A stretch of 49,316 nucleotides of DNA from the NCBI GenBank assembly GCA_004151065.3, contig NWUY0304347264.1, positions 1-49,316 on the forward strand, written 5' to 3'. Numbering within the stretch: the stretch's first letter is position 1; the number at the start of each line of letters is the position of its first letter. The DNA is from Larix sibirica (Eukaryota; Streptophyta; Pinopsida; Pinales; Pinaceae). The notes under the pieces were generated by a model that saw only the letters and a list, made by a program, of their open reading frames with translations, made no database searches and was not told the origin of the DNA. A program made the position numbers and the translations under genes. Positions 24,101 through 35,445 of the stretch are shown piece after piece.

Positions 24101-24484
24101 ACACGCATGTTCATTGATTCCTCTGGACGAAAAAGCTGAGCAATAGCGGGGCAGAAAAGCGAGTCAAGTCAAGTAAGTCCCTCCTTTTACTGCAGTTTGC
24201 TCTGGGAGATAAAAGGATAAAGCAGAAAGATTAGTACTATTGTCTGTCGAATAACTAAAAGTGATTTACTTGCGCCATAGCTTTACCTGGTCCTACATTG
24301 GAACTCCAGTACTATATTTCATTAACGTAATAAGATGAATCTTCAGGTGCAGGCAAGCGACTAAATATTTCGCCATATGATTTATTTGGTCTAATCTGGT
24401 AATTCATATTGGTAGTAATAGGAACAACTGACCCAAATTGAGACAATAAGAGGGTCAGCTGGCAGCTCCTCACCCTCGCCGAGG
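21176..24484. other. No gene recognised
   Basis: A long stretch without identifiable genes. Runs of (AT)n occur near 21437-21449 and 21665-21674. The plus-strand open frame at 23592-23921 (109 codons) consists of words like TGGTTCGAGTTAAAC and CTGGTTCAGC that recall the degenerate arrays, and its product has no recognised domain. I saw no rRNA, tRNA or intron core. Confidence 0.45.
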
Positions 24485-24548
24485 TACGGTTAGTGACTCG
24501 CCCGTTTTGGGTGAGATACAATTAGTGACTCGTCTGTTATGGGCGAGA
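24485..24548 (+). repeat. Two-copy 32-bp tandem repeat
   Basis: Unit 1 is 24485-24516 and unit 2 is 24517-24548. Both begin TAC..TTAGTGACTCG and end GGGYGAGA, with six differences. A TCACCCTCGCC stretch just upstream can pair with the GGGCGAGA end, so a small stem is possible. Confidence 0.85.
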
Positions 24549-25587
24549 GCTACCCAGTTGCCCGAGCAAAGCCCACAGCTTACTTTCCCATTTATAGAGC
24601 TTGCTGCAGGGCTTGCTTATAGGGGAGATATATGTCCAAGTGACAGTTTCGAAGGTAAGGACTCTAAGGCAGGCAGGTAGATTTCTTACATTTTACTGTT
24701 TTTATACTAGCTGCTGATGAATGTAAAATGGTCTTAAGGTAAGGAGTCTTCGCCTCTAACCAGACCTGTAGTAATAGCTGTAGATAGGCAATGAAATATC
24801 GGGGGTCCGACGTGCTCAACAACTAATGGGGTCTGGTCGGGTGAAGGCTAATGGGTTTTGCAGAGTGACATTGGTAGCAGGGGTAAAAAGTTATTCAGTC
24901 AAGTTCGAGTCGTAGGTGGAGTGGTTATTGCCTGCATGTGACTATATAATGAATGGATATAAAAGAATGGTATCTTTGATTGCTTATGCTAACTAGGTTA
25001 AGTCATTGAGAGAAGAGGCTACTTTGTTGAGTTATAGTACCTAAGGTGATAGTAATAGTGAAGATAAGATTGAATCCAGTTGTTAAATCAGTGAGTAGTT
25101 CCTAAGCTAGTAAGAGTTCAGTAAAAGTCTAGGAGTTTTGGTAAAGAGTTCAAATGGTCTCTTTGTGTCTTGTCTGTATGGAGATATAAATAGAAATAAT
25201 GGCAAGGTGTAAAAGAGGTGTTGCTGGCCTGTGTTATTCCAAGTTCAATAGCTAGTAAAATAGGCCATAAAGTGATAGCTACATCCCGACATAATAATCT
25301 GTTAGCTTTTCTTTTTCAAGTGAAATATTCTAGTTGTGGAGAGTAGGGAATTAATAAACCCTTTAATTAATAGATTGATTCCCGGGGGCATTGACAAGCA
25401 AGCCCCTTTACTAGATTCCTTCTAATCCAAATTCTCTAAAGGTAGGCGGCCTCTTTTACGATAAGGCCAGCCCTTTCGCTAGAATGCTTCTTTTCTAGAT
25501 ATCTGCCCACCCCAACAGCCAACTATCTAACTAATAAACTTCCCTAAGCAGAAAGGAATTAATATATTTATTAGAAAAGGTAAGTCA
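24549..25587. other. No gene recognised
   Basis: Plus strand is purine-rich at 24650-25270 with recurrent AAGTC, GTAATAG and GAGTAG words. Few open frames exceed 60 codons. A TTCAAGTCG-like motif near 24900 was checked for a tRNA T-arm and does not fit. Confidence 0.45.
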
Positions 25588-25790
25588 GTTGTTAATACTA
25601 CTATAATAGATTCAATTTCAACTTTAAAGAATGAACGAATCTCATTAGTTGTTATTTTGGAAGTTGTTAATACGTCTATATCGGATTATAAAATAGTAAT
25701 AGTAATTTATTAATTAAACGCGTGGTTAATACGTATATGGGAAAGAGTGGTCTCGCCTCTATTCGCAAGGCCAGTTGTTAATACGTCTAT
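25588..25790 (+). repeat. Four spaced copies of GTTGTTAATACGTCTATA
   Basis: Copies start at 25588 (diverged end), 25663, 25722 (GTGGTTAATACGTATA) and 25773. The second and fourth are exact over 18 bases. Spacings are about 75, 59 and 51 bp, with AT-rich spacers that do not match each other. Too few and too irregular for a CRISPR array. Confidence 0.75.
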
Positions 25791-26329
25791 AGTCAAAGAG
25801 AAAGTTTCCTGGGACCAACCCTTCATGGAATAGACCCCTTGAGTCGAGCCCTTTTACAGTAGTAGGGAGTAAGGCGATTTAGTAGTAGGGAGTAGAGCAA
25901 TTGATGATAATAGGAGCAGTGAATGGTAGAACAGTCGTCTCAAATACCCTTACGAAAGATGGCGACGGCGACTCTCTAAATCCGACGGCTATCCACTTAT
26001 CCATCCCCAGGTTGGGTTTTTAGATAGAAAAATGCTCAGGGAGTATATATTTTGTGAAAGATTGGGACCGCTCCCTCTCACGATTCTCATAATATAAGAA
26101 ATTCATTTTCTGGCTCCACAGCATCTGCTTCCGAAAACATTGGAACCGGGTACATAAAACAATAACGATGGATATTAGAGCCTCTATCAATAATATATTG
26201 AACTATAATAGTATGATAGAACGCGCAAGACTTATCCAAATTAAGTGTCCGCAGACGCAGGAGAGAAGCCCGCAGCATACCTTCTTTGCTCGGTCCATAT
26301 CCAGGTGACTCCATTTACCTTGCAACTAG
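25791..26329. other. No gene recognised
   Basis: Contains a short imperfect duplication TAGTAGTAGGGAGTA at about 25858-25900 and a minus-strand 75-codon open frame (26087-26314) without motifs. Confidence 0.45.
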
Positions 26330-26960
26330 TAGTTTTTCCAGTCTGTATAGTCGTTTTTGATCCTCCTGTTCTAGCCCCATATCCAGTAGTAGAGTAAAAA
26401 GCACCAGAAGCAATTTATCCAGTCGAAGAACCAGTTTCCATTCGAGAGCAAGACCCATATCCAGGTGCATATCCAGATGCAGGGACAAAGGCATAGGTCT
26501 CGACCAAATCCCGGTAACCTAGTTGACTCAGAGCCCGCACCCTTCCGGTTAGAGAGTCATTACTCCATCCCGGATACCCTCCTTTTAGAGAGCCAGAACC
26601 ATTTGTGCTTGACCCAGCGCCTGTTTATCCGGTTGAAGCGCCGGCATATCACCTAGCCTCCTTTTATATACCATTGAAGGCATAGCTAGAAGAAGCATCA
26701 CCCGCTAAGTGACCATTGAACCAGCTTCCGGAGCAGCACCACTACCATAGCCCGTTCTGGATCCATTTGATCAAGATCGAAACCTAGTACCAGTAGCTCC
26801 AATTCCAGTCCATGGAACAGGCTCTTTATATGCCTTTATCTCTGCTTCACCCCCCCGGAGCTTATAGCCCTCTCTCTGCTGCTTACTCAAATGCTACTTC
26901 CACTGAATCAACTGGATCATACGCTGGTGGCTAAGCAATTGGTTCATCGCCCGGATCAAC
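26330..26960. repeat. Degenerate GAST-type array, locus 6
   Basis: Plus strand first carries CCATATCCAGTAGTAGAG, CCAGTCGAAGAACCAG, CCATATCCAGGTGCATATCCAG and GAACCAG words (26380-26800), then complement-style TGCTGCTTACTCAAATGC and CACTGAATCAACTGGATC words (26870-26960). As at loci 2 and 5 the orientation switches inside the array. No gene is assigned. Confidence 0.65.
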
Positions 26961-28979
26961 TATAGTGACTGATGCTTATTAAAGATCCCCGCTAATAAAT
27001 GTATGTATGGGCTAGTGGTAATTAGTAACTATTGGGAATTAGTATTCTCTATTATTTATTGGGAATTCACTATTGTCTATTGGTATTTGAATCCTTTTTA
27101 TTCCTTATATGTTTATATGTTCCTTATATGGGTAAATTATATTGAACTACGGGCTACGGTACCCCGCATCTTAAAAAGTACCAGTGACATTCCCAATTGT
27201 TCCGTCAAGCGATATTCCAACATAAGCTCTGTTCCTATCAGTTTATGTTCCAGCGAATCCTATTGTTAAAGCAATTGCACATGTTCCTAGGAGTGAAGCA
27301 AAGGTGTAGGCACCTCAATATAGTTCCATGCCCTTTTACTCAGCAGCTTACCGGGTTACAGATTGAGCCCCTGCCTTTGTTCTTGGTGTTTATTCCAATG
27401 CTCGGGCTACGCTGCTGGCCCCTATCAACTGCGCTTAGATGGAGGGTGGCTGGCTTTTATAGCGATTGGCTCTCCGGCCTATAGATATAATACAGATACA
27501 GAGCTTTACATCGAATAGCCTAGTTACAGTAAAAAATTCAATAGCATATCCTCCAAAAGCACGATGATAGAGTGACAATGGAACCTGCCCAACAAAGTAT
27601 GCCCCATTAAGAATGAACAATGATACCACGTCGGGATCGCACTACTCATAATCATAAGAAAAGCGCATAAAGATATTTCTACGCTCCAAGAATGTGTAAA
27701 GGATTTTTATGTGCACTATGCCCTTTCGTTGTTCCGTCCGGTCGATATCAAAAAGCTTCTGAGAAGCGGTTCTAGCTATAATAAACCTCCACCTGAGGTA
27801 CGAGGGTGAAACGAGCTTCCCAACCAACCACTTGCCTTAGGAATGCTTAATAGAGGGGTGCTATTAGCCGCCTACTTAGTGTGACGATGTTACTAACCTG
27901 GCGTGTTTATTCTTGATATGCTACCTCACTTACAATACTTATAGATTTAGCTTGGAAATTTGCACTATTATTACTTATGGCCTTTACTACTATATTAGAT
28001 TTGAGCTGTGCCGTAGCGTAGCAGTCCAGTGACAATCTCCGACCCACTAAAACGAGGGTTTGCTTTAGTAAAAAGGGCTTTTGAGGAAGTTTTTTCATTA
28101 AAGGTCCAGCCGGCATTGCATGGCTCGGAAAGAAGGTTAGGTCAAACCCGCATTACATGGTCGTTCGGCGTGCAAACATGGCAAGATATGTGAAATTGTA
28201 GAGTGTAAAGCGTATCTAAGATGAGAGTGCAAAGGTGGCCTATCGAGAGCCTATCGGGCTGGGGAATTCACGAGTGTAAAGGTGCGGGATGTTTGAGGAC
28301 CTTACTTATCCGACAACTCCAACATCTCCAACTTCTACAACAACTAGCTCCAACATTGCAGAATATCCTGAGGACTTTGCTCTATTAAAGCAGACCTCCA
28401 ATTCGTCTCTATCTTAAGCTTGAAAGTCGTATATCTAGCTTTATAGTAAGACCTCTCTTAATAGTCAGTTTTATCTCTCTCTCTCTCTTGATTCAATAGC
28501 TTATTTATATCTGCTCTCAAGAGTCAATATATCTCTTGAGTCACCCAATCTCTCTAAAGTCATTATTTTATCCTTTATAGTTACATAGTAAAAAATCTAT
28601 AGTGACATGGTTAAGTTAATAATTAGACCCTTTATAGTGACATGGGGAAGAATAGGTTAGGGACATGATTAAGTTTTCTGCAGTATCTCAATTTAAACCT
28701 TGGCAGTTACGGCCTTCTGCCTATACGTCTTTACAAAGGTAGCTGGTTCTTAAACTTTTGCTTCTAGGGTAGTCTCTTCAACAGTTGTTATAACCTAAGT
28801 TTGGGCTTCTCTTCTGTTCTTTTCAGCAGTAGGGCAGACTTGCGCTTTTGGACTTTAAGCTACGATTCCAGCTCGTTCCATGGCTTGAGCCTTTGTTAGG
28901 TATGGAGAACTCTTTCAACTAATTAATGATGGGGTCATATTACCCTTATCACCTAATCTCAGTGAAAGACAGCGGGAAG
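26961..28979. other. No gene recognised
   Basis: Contains repeated TTGGGAATT..TATT words at 27030-27100, a GTGCAAACATGGCAAGATA motif near 28169 shared with 14261, and at 28580-28670 a loose triple of TATAGTGACATGG-like words. Open frames of 60-95 codons have no family motif. Confidence 0.45.
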
Positions 28980-30405
28980 AAGTGAAAATCTGAGGTGGTC
29001 ATTCATCCACAATGTAGCCGCTAGGCCTGGAGTGGTTCCTTGTGTCGAGGTGATCAGATGGCCGATCCAACACACCAATGTGGATGAGAACAAAGATATA
29101 CAATGCTCAAGGTAGATGCATAGCGTCTTTCTCACTCAGTGAATTGGAAACATAGTCTAAATTTTATAGGGTGGAAGTTATTATTAAAAATGACTGGGTG
29201 AGAGAGTTCATCCGCACACACAGTATTATAGATATCCTTTCAAGTTGGTATTTCAAAGTAAAAATATTCAAGCCCAAGGAAAGGATGTACCCCACTACCA
29301 GTCTACAATATCTATACATGTATGCAGCCCAACTTGTGAGCAGACTTTATGACAATAAATCATCTTATCACCTAAAATAGGCTTTGGTACCGATCATCTA
29401 TACCATTGCTACAGAGGGAAAGACTTGAAACTGGGCAGCAATCTTATCTTTTACACTCGCAGAAGCTATCGGGTATGCCAAATATAACACAGCAGAGTAA
29501 CCATCATAATTCTTTATGTCTTCATACCTACTGGACATTGTGTGCACATATAATACATTCCCGAGAATGGGATGGGTCTGGACTCTGTATCAGCCCCCTG
29601 TTCATGTCTACTGTAAACCTCTTTGGGAGCACAAGTACATGCACCACTACGCATAGATTTGAAATAAGTTATTCGCTTCTAGATACGAACTTATATTTGC
29701 AGGCTATGCCCAAGATAATCAGAGGATGCTATTCAGGTTATCTGGGGGATTGGTGATTGGTACCGTGATGAAAGGACCACATATATTCTAATTTATGGGG
29801 AAACTAAAGCTCCTCATACATTATAAGCCCATGTACCGAATAGATTGGTCATTAGAGAGGTCACCTATAAAACTGCTCTCTACGGATTCAATGCCTATTT
29901 GTACCAGCAGCAGTGAGTGAACAGCTTCTATGTGAGTTCCACATGTTCCCAAGAGAAGAGATTAAGTCCAAGTTTTCACATATGTGCACATCAATTTAGC
30001 CAGGGTGACACCAGATGAGAAGGAAGGGAAGGAAGTCCTTAACACCAGAAAATTAGAGAAGTACTTATCTTCAGTCGACGAGAGGGAGTTCAAGTTGTTA
30101 CCTGAAGAGCATAGTGATTTAGACAAGTTTCCACCAGATGTGTGAAAGAGAAAGAACCCATTGTTCCTACATACCCAAAGAAAGAAGTTACCCATTTTAT
30201 AAACATACCCGAGAGAGTAGATGTACCCTATCAAGCCTTCATACCAAAAAGATACCCTTTGAGTAGTAGCATAGGAATTCAATTTGAGAAGTTTGAGGCA
30301 CGGAGTGGATTCTGCCCACCGAGAAATGAGGAGTTTGAAGAGCTGGAAGAGGAGGAGTCTTCCCCTTTAAGCCAACCGAACAAATCACCAAGAGCTGGGT
30401 CATAA
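28980..30405 (+). pseudogene. Degraded plus-strand protein remnant, unidentified, probably nuclear in origin
   Basis: A stretch of about 1.2 kb keeps protein-like sequence on the plus strand but changes frame several times. In order: WVREFIRTHSIIDIL and YLYMYAAQLVSRLYD (29171-29380); then, in the neighbouring frame, WAAILSFTLAEAIGYAKYNT and FPRMGWVWTLYQPPVHVYCK (to about 29660); YILIYGETKAPHTL and VPNRLVIREVTYKTALYGF (about 29780-29900); ARVTPDEKEGKEVLNTRKLE (about 29990-30050) and EREFKLLPEEHSDLDKFP; finally an open segment at 30142-30405 ending in an acidic EEFEELEEEE run. In-frame stops and at least three frameshifts show it is dead. I do not recognise the family. It may be a gag-like or transposon-associated plant protein. 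Protein-like content could start as early as 28980, which is less sure than the part after 29171. Confidence 0.5.
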
Positions 30406-31329
30406 GCCTTAAGCCATAAGCCAGCCCCAACTTATGCCAGAAGCCATTAGTCAGAAACCATTAGTCATTCACCTCTCAACTTAGCCATTCAACCTTTCCC
30501 TTTTACCTCTTCTCCGGAATAGGAAGACATGGAAATCCCGTAGTTATACTTGTTCTCTTATTAATAGTACCGGCAAGCGCTGCATTTGCCCACTGCTATT
30601 AGTAGTAATAGTCAAGGCTAGTAGAAAGGCCACGCCACGTATCTTGATCTTATTAATTTGGTGGTTAGGAGGCGGATATTGATCAACGGTATTTTTGATG
30701 GGAATGGATGGCTTTGGAATGTGCTGGTAATAGCTGGCTTGGTAATGGCTGGGATCTTGGGATTTTTTACGTGTTAAATGATGACTTTGGCTTTGGAATC
30801 TCATTCTTTGAACCAGCTTCATTAATTAATAAGTAAATGTTTGGTATTTCTTAATTTATTTCCCCAATACCTGGCGGAATTGCCTTCTTACCTACTAGGC
30901 TTTGCACCTGCAAATATAAAAATAGTAAAGGCAGCAGCCGTTGATGCTGTTGATTGAGTAGATGAAGTAGATACTTTATCTACCAGCACTAGGATAAAAG
31001 CCACCACCAAGTCCCAACAAGTAGTGGTTATCAGTTTCAACGAGAGGAAGAAGCTAAAGTTCCAGGGCCATAACCCGTTGGATATTGAGATCTATAATAT
31101 TTTTTTAACAAGACTATTTGGTTGGAAGTTTTATTATTCATTATTTGAGGATCAATAAGTTTTGGATGTTCCAGATGCAGTACCTTTTTATAGAAATGTT
31201 GTTCTGGATGTTACAGCAGATGCGGTGTTCACGTACTATAGAGGGATATATGTACCATTCCATGTCCGATGGAGAGGCACTTTACCGAGTAGAAGCAGTA
31301 CCAATAATAGCAATTGTTTAAGCATCAGT
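30406..31329. other. No gene recognised
   Basis: At 30400-30510 words such as AAGCCATTAGTCAG and AGCCATTCAACC recur. A minus-strand open frame at 30544-30822 (92 codons) has no motif. 30920-31060 contains a few GTAGATGAAGTAGATAC-type words that anticipate the array downstream. Confidence 0.45.
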
Positions 31330-31930
31330 AGCAATGGATAGAGAAGGATACCCATCACCAAAGGTATATAGGTTGGGACATAGCAATAAGCATCCCCAGA
31401 TCGAGATCCAGACGACCTTTGTGATCGTGAATTAGTTCCTTATGCTCGTGATCGAGATGAAGCAGTTAATTCTGTTGATTAAGCAGATACTCTAGCTTCA
31501 TATCCAGTTGAAGAACCTGTTGACCTTTACCCAGTGTCAAAGTCAAAACCAGAAGCAAAGGTCAAGGCAAAGGTGGAAGCACTTATGGTTGTATTTATAG
31601 TTTATATTGATCTAGCATCAGTTAAGTCTTTTGCACCTTTCTTTGCACCAGCATATGGGTACTTCCTTCCATCCGGCTTTACACCAGGCTTTTCAATTTT
31701 GTTTCTTGCACCTGCTACCTTTGCACCTGGGTTTTTCATTCTATTACTTCCACCAGCACCACCTAGTCCAGCATCCCTTATTCATATAGCAGCTTCCCTT
31801 CGCTCAGTTCCAGATCCGGATACATAAGCAAGGATATAAGCATAGGTAGCAACCTCACTAGTTCCAGTTATTTATCCAGCAGCATAAGTCGATCCAGGAC
31901 CAGCAAACCTATTTATTCATATGATCCTTA
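31330..31930 (+). repeat. Degenerate GAST-type array, locus 7
   Basis: Words include CCAGATCGAGATCCAGAC, GTGATCGTGAATTAGTTCC, CCAGTTGAAGAACCTGTTG, AAAACCAGAAGCAAAGGTC and CTTTGCACCAGC. A plus-strand open frame (31534-31827, 97 codons) lies inside; its product (SKSKPEAKVKAKVEAL, then Phe-Ala-Pro-rich repeats) reflects the unit. Here the reading is Lys-Val-Ala- and Phe-Ala-Pro-rich instead of Gly-Ala-Ser-Thr, because frame and word mix differ. Confidence 0.65.
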
Positions 31931-33249
31931 AGATTCTTTTGGTAGAGGGTCAGATGCAACTTATTAATAAAGTACAGAGTCTGCTGCTCGTGATGCTCGT
32001 GTTCGACCTGATTATAAAGCATGAATAAGATCTAAAAGTAATCATAATGTTGTCCATCGTAACCATCACCATAAATTGAAAGAACAAATGTGCTAAAACC
32101 TGCCATATATATATAATCCTAAAATATATACATCTGCTCTAAAAAGGTAAGTGCCCTACCATATCAGTCCATGAATAGTTCACCAATCAAATAAGTCACA
32201 GTGGTTATTGTGGTGTAATCGGACCAGAACGGGAGGAGGAGGCTGGGCGTGTGGCAAGCTGCACAGGGGTGAAGAATTCTGGGTGCATGTCCCCGAAAGA
32301 TATCACCATGCTCATGCCTGATATAAATAGGGGAAACAAAGGAGACCTGGCTGTGATGAGGTGGGCTAGGGCTATAAGGTAAGGGCTCTACCCATCCTAT
32401 CCTGATAAGGGAAGTATAATAAATGTGACAAACTACGTTCTTCATGGTCTCATGGTCTGGGGCAAGCAGATCTAGTTCTAGCAGGTAAAGAGTTGGGTAA
32501 ACCGAACCAAGGGGGGGTGAAAGGATTCATAGCATACCATCCATACCATACCATTCCATACCATACCATACTCCTCCTCTACGTTTATTCTAGGTCTAAA
32601 TACTATAATGACTAGGATCCCTCCACTCACTCCATGCTCCCAGGGCTCCCAGGTTTAAGGCAATAGTAAAAAGAAGGGTAAGTACCCCACTCCCTCAACT
32701 AGGGTACAAGTATATAGAAGGGTAAGACAATAATCCACTTATTCTGGTGCTTCTAAGATAAGGCAACCATTTTACTCACTACGTGCATTCATGGTCTAGG
32801 GCTTCTGGTTCTGGCAGGTGAAGAGTAGGTAAGCCAAGCAAGCAAAGCCAAGGGGTTAAAGCCATCCATCCAAATACTGTCTGTACTTATTTTCCAGGTA
32901 TAAGGAGTATAAAGACTAGGTTGGTCAATCCCTCCAATCCACGCTCCTAGGTTGAAAGCAATAAGAGAAATAGGGGGTAAGATATAAAAGCATCCCATCA
33001 ATCGAGCAGGGCTTCTAAGGTCTGATAACTGTCCCTCCAAAGCCCTATATGGTATAGGGCCGGTAAAGTAAGTATTTCTGGTGGGTGGGTAGTAAACAAG
33101 GTAAGGTCTTCTGATACTGTCCCTTACTTAAAAGAGAGAAGGCAGTAAACGACCTCAGCATCAGTGTTGGCTGTTTAGAGAGAGACCGCTGATGAGAGAG
33201 AGACCACTTGCTTGGCTGTTGACCGGGCTTCCTATCCTTGATCAGGTGG
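31931..33249. other. No gene recognised
   Basis: Contains a pentamer array (32535-32571) and three similar 'GGTCTAGGGC..TTCTGG..GGCAG' segments near 32452, 32790 and 33000, each followed by similar GTAAG-rich sequence, which suggests an old local triplication of about 300 bp. A minus-strand open frame of 93 codons (32164-32445) has no motif. Confidence 0.45.
32535..32571 (+). repeat. (CCATA)n simple repeat
   Basis: About seven units of CCATA with one CCATT/CCATC variation. Confidence 0.9.
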
Positions 33250-34285
33250 GGTTTGCTCTCCTCATAAAGATCGCGTCTCTCATGTAGATGTAGGGGCTTC
33301 CAAACACTACACCTCACACATAAAGTGGTACTGCATCTACCTCCACTTCATCAATGTAGTTTGCATTTAGAGCAAATTGGATTTGACATTGCTTAGTGAC
33401 CCTGAACTCTAAATCCTTATTGACCCATTCCGATGGGTATGGGCGAGGATGGTCATGAGCTTCCAATCGAAGCTTACTTACCAGATCTTCTGCTATGAGG
33501 TTAGCTTGCGAACTAGAATCAAGTAGAGCATATACCCTTGTCTTCTTTACCTGGATATTTATATGGAAGAGTTTAGTAAACTCCTTCTCTTTCTTTAGAT
33601 GGAGGCTACTCAGGTTCACCTCCATATGCATTGTAGTGCAGACAATCTTTTCGTATACAATGTGCACTTGAACTGCTCTCTACCTGGTTGCCTGAATCCA
33701 CAGCTAGCATGTTATTCTTCTTGGCCTCTTTGGGTTCTTTTGATTTCTCTCTCAATGTAGCTTCCAACACTTCTCTTCGGTATGACCATCAACATGACAA
33801 TAGTAACATTGGTTGCTTGACTACTTGCACTGATGTGCAGTGGCTGCTGTCTTATTATCGTTCTTTCCACTTATTCTTTCCCTCCTTGGAAATGCCTTGG
33901 TGGTCTGTTTGCTTGGAACCATTTAGTTGTCCTTTATTCTTGTCCATCACCATACACTGTGCTTGCACACAGGCCTCATCAACGGTCCTAGGTTTAAGAG
34001 CATCACTTGCCTGCTTAAATGACTGTGGAGAGCACCCAGATACTTGAGGAGTACATATGGGTTATTGGGAGATATTACCAACATAATGGCTTTTTTTCTG
34101 AACTCAGTGATATACTCTTGTACACTCTGCCCTTGCTTTTGCAGAAAGTAATGCCAACGGATCCATTGATCCTCTCCATACCCAATAGGGTCAAACTGGG
34201 ACTTAATGAGGGTTTGAAACACCTCCCACTTAGTTACTGGGGGATCACCCTTCAGCCTAAGCGTCTCCGTGTGGCATCCCACCAA
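33250..34285 (-). pseudogene. Ty3/gypsy gag-protease remnant (capsid, CCHC zinc knuckle, retropepsin)
   Basis: Three recognisable domains in order on the minus strand. Gag/capsid (33947-34285): VFQTLIKSQFDPIGYGEDQW and GQSVQEYITEFRKKA, the core of the plant Retrotrans_gag family. Zinc knuckle (33754-33811, another frame): CYYCHVDGHTEEKCWKLH, a complete CX2CX4HX4C. Protease (33314-33667): ALLDSSSQANLI, where the active site normally reads D-S/T-G, so the Gly is replaced by Ser. After the protease a further frame carries VVFGSPYIYMRDAIFMRR (33250-33312), the junction towards RT. At least three frameshifts separate these parts, and a stop follows CK just before the knuckle. The RT expected next is missing; sequence below 33250 is unrelated. 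Same strand and family type as the pol remnant at 4251-5551, which starts at the same protease-RT junction, but not shown to be the same copy. Confidence 0.92.
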
Positions 34286-35079
34286 GCTATCTAGCTACAC
34301 TATAGGCTCCACAACAAGCTAGCATCAACACCAACAAGTCTGCTCTTGATCTTTCACCAAGCTTGCCTCACACAAGCTCTATAAGTAAAGCACTCCAAAT
34401 ATTATATAGGGTTTCTTTGCCACAAACCCTACGTCATTCTCACGCAAGCACTTAAACAGTCCTCGTACCACAGCAACTGATACAGGGATTTATACGGAGT
34501 GCAGGTCCTACATCACAGAATAGCTTGCACATATTACCCGTAGTTATGCTAGTTAGACAGGGGTATTTACCTTGCTGTTAGGAATGCCTACAATGGTTAG
34601 ATCCTGAGATAGATAGATAGATAGTATTTATACTTTTTTTAGAAGTAAGGGGGGCCCACCAACACTTGGATTTTATTGTCGCAAGCCCTATGTTTACAAT
34701 CATTAGTTACCACTTGCCCTTTACTATATAATTTTGGGGCGCCAACAGAAATAACTCGCCCTTTAACCGGGGAACTATATCACCCCCGGTACCCGGATTT
34801 ACCACCTTGAGCTTGCCTTACCACCTCGATCAATATTAACCGGATAGCGGTACCCTAACCAAGATCAGTAGTTCCAGACCCAGCAGCAGTTGGCTCAGTA
34901 GCGGGAGTAGCAGAGGAAGCAACGTTATCCCTGGCTCTGAGAAGCAAGCATGGACTGGGGGTCCGGATATTTCTGGAGTTTTCTAGGAGCTTCCATGGTG
35001 GGCCCACTTTAGGTGGACATTCTATTTCAGTCGTTACTTAGTTCACTTGCCTTGGATACTTTCTATTTATGGAGATATA
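34286..35079. other. No gene recognised
   Basis: Upstream of the gag remnant on its strand, where an untranslated leader and 5' LTR would be expected; neither a primer binding site nor an LTR start is visible. A (GATA)n run lies at 34608-34624. A short CCAGCAGCAGTTGGCTCAG stretch near 34875 belongs to the GAST-type vocabulary. Confidence 0.45.
34608..34624 (+). repeat. (GATA)n simple repeat
   Basis: Four units of GATA. A similar short run occurs near 39259. Confidence 0.9.
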
Positions 35080-35440
35080 AAGTGCACTTCATGAGGGTAC
35101 TACTTGTCTTGGTCAACACTTTATGCAGATCTATTTTGGGCCTAGACCTAGGGCGCATTACATGAGGAAGCTTACTCGACATTTATGTAGGCCTCACACT
35201 TTCTATTTGTGCCCTAGAGGAGTGCGTCCTACCTTGAGCCTGACCTTATTTTCTATGACATGCAGTTCACTTCAGTTCATTGGAGTTTACTTTTAGTCCA
35301 AGATTCTTGCTATTTGGAGATTTGCTATTCTTGGACACCTAGGGTGCACTACATGAGGAGGCTTCTCCTTCACTTAATGTGGGTGTGATCATACCTATTA
35401 TTAGCCTAGGGAAGTGCGCCCTACTTTGAGGATGAGCTTT
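35080..35440 (+). repeat. GCACTACATGAGGA repeat block upstream of the copia fragment
   Basis: GTGCACTTCATGAGGG (35090), GGGCGCATTACATGAGGAAGC (35152) and AGGGTGCACTACATGAGGAGGC (35341) share a core. The last two are each followed by similar sequence, including a CATTTATGTAGG/CACTTAATGTGGG segment and an AGTGCGTCCTACCTTGAG/AGTGCGCCCTACTTTGAG segment. The two units are thus an imperfect tandem pair with a period of about 190 bp. A further core, GGGCACATTACTTGAGGAG, lies on the far side of the copia fragment near 36129. Confidence 0.65.
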
Positions 35441-35445
35441 TACTT

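Noticed and set aside
24890-24920. AAGTTCGAGTCGTAGG as a tRNA T-arm.
   Set aside because: The stem bases do not pair and there is no tRNA-like sequence upstream.
25588-25790. A CRISPR array.
   Set aside because: Repeats are few, short, unevenly spaced and diverged, with no associated genes, in DNA that looks plant mitochondrial.
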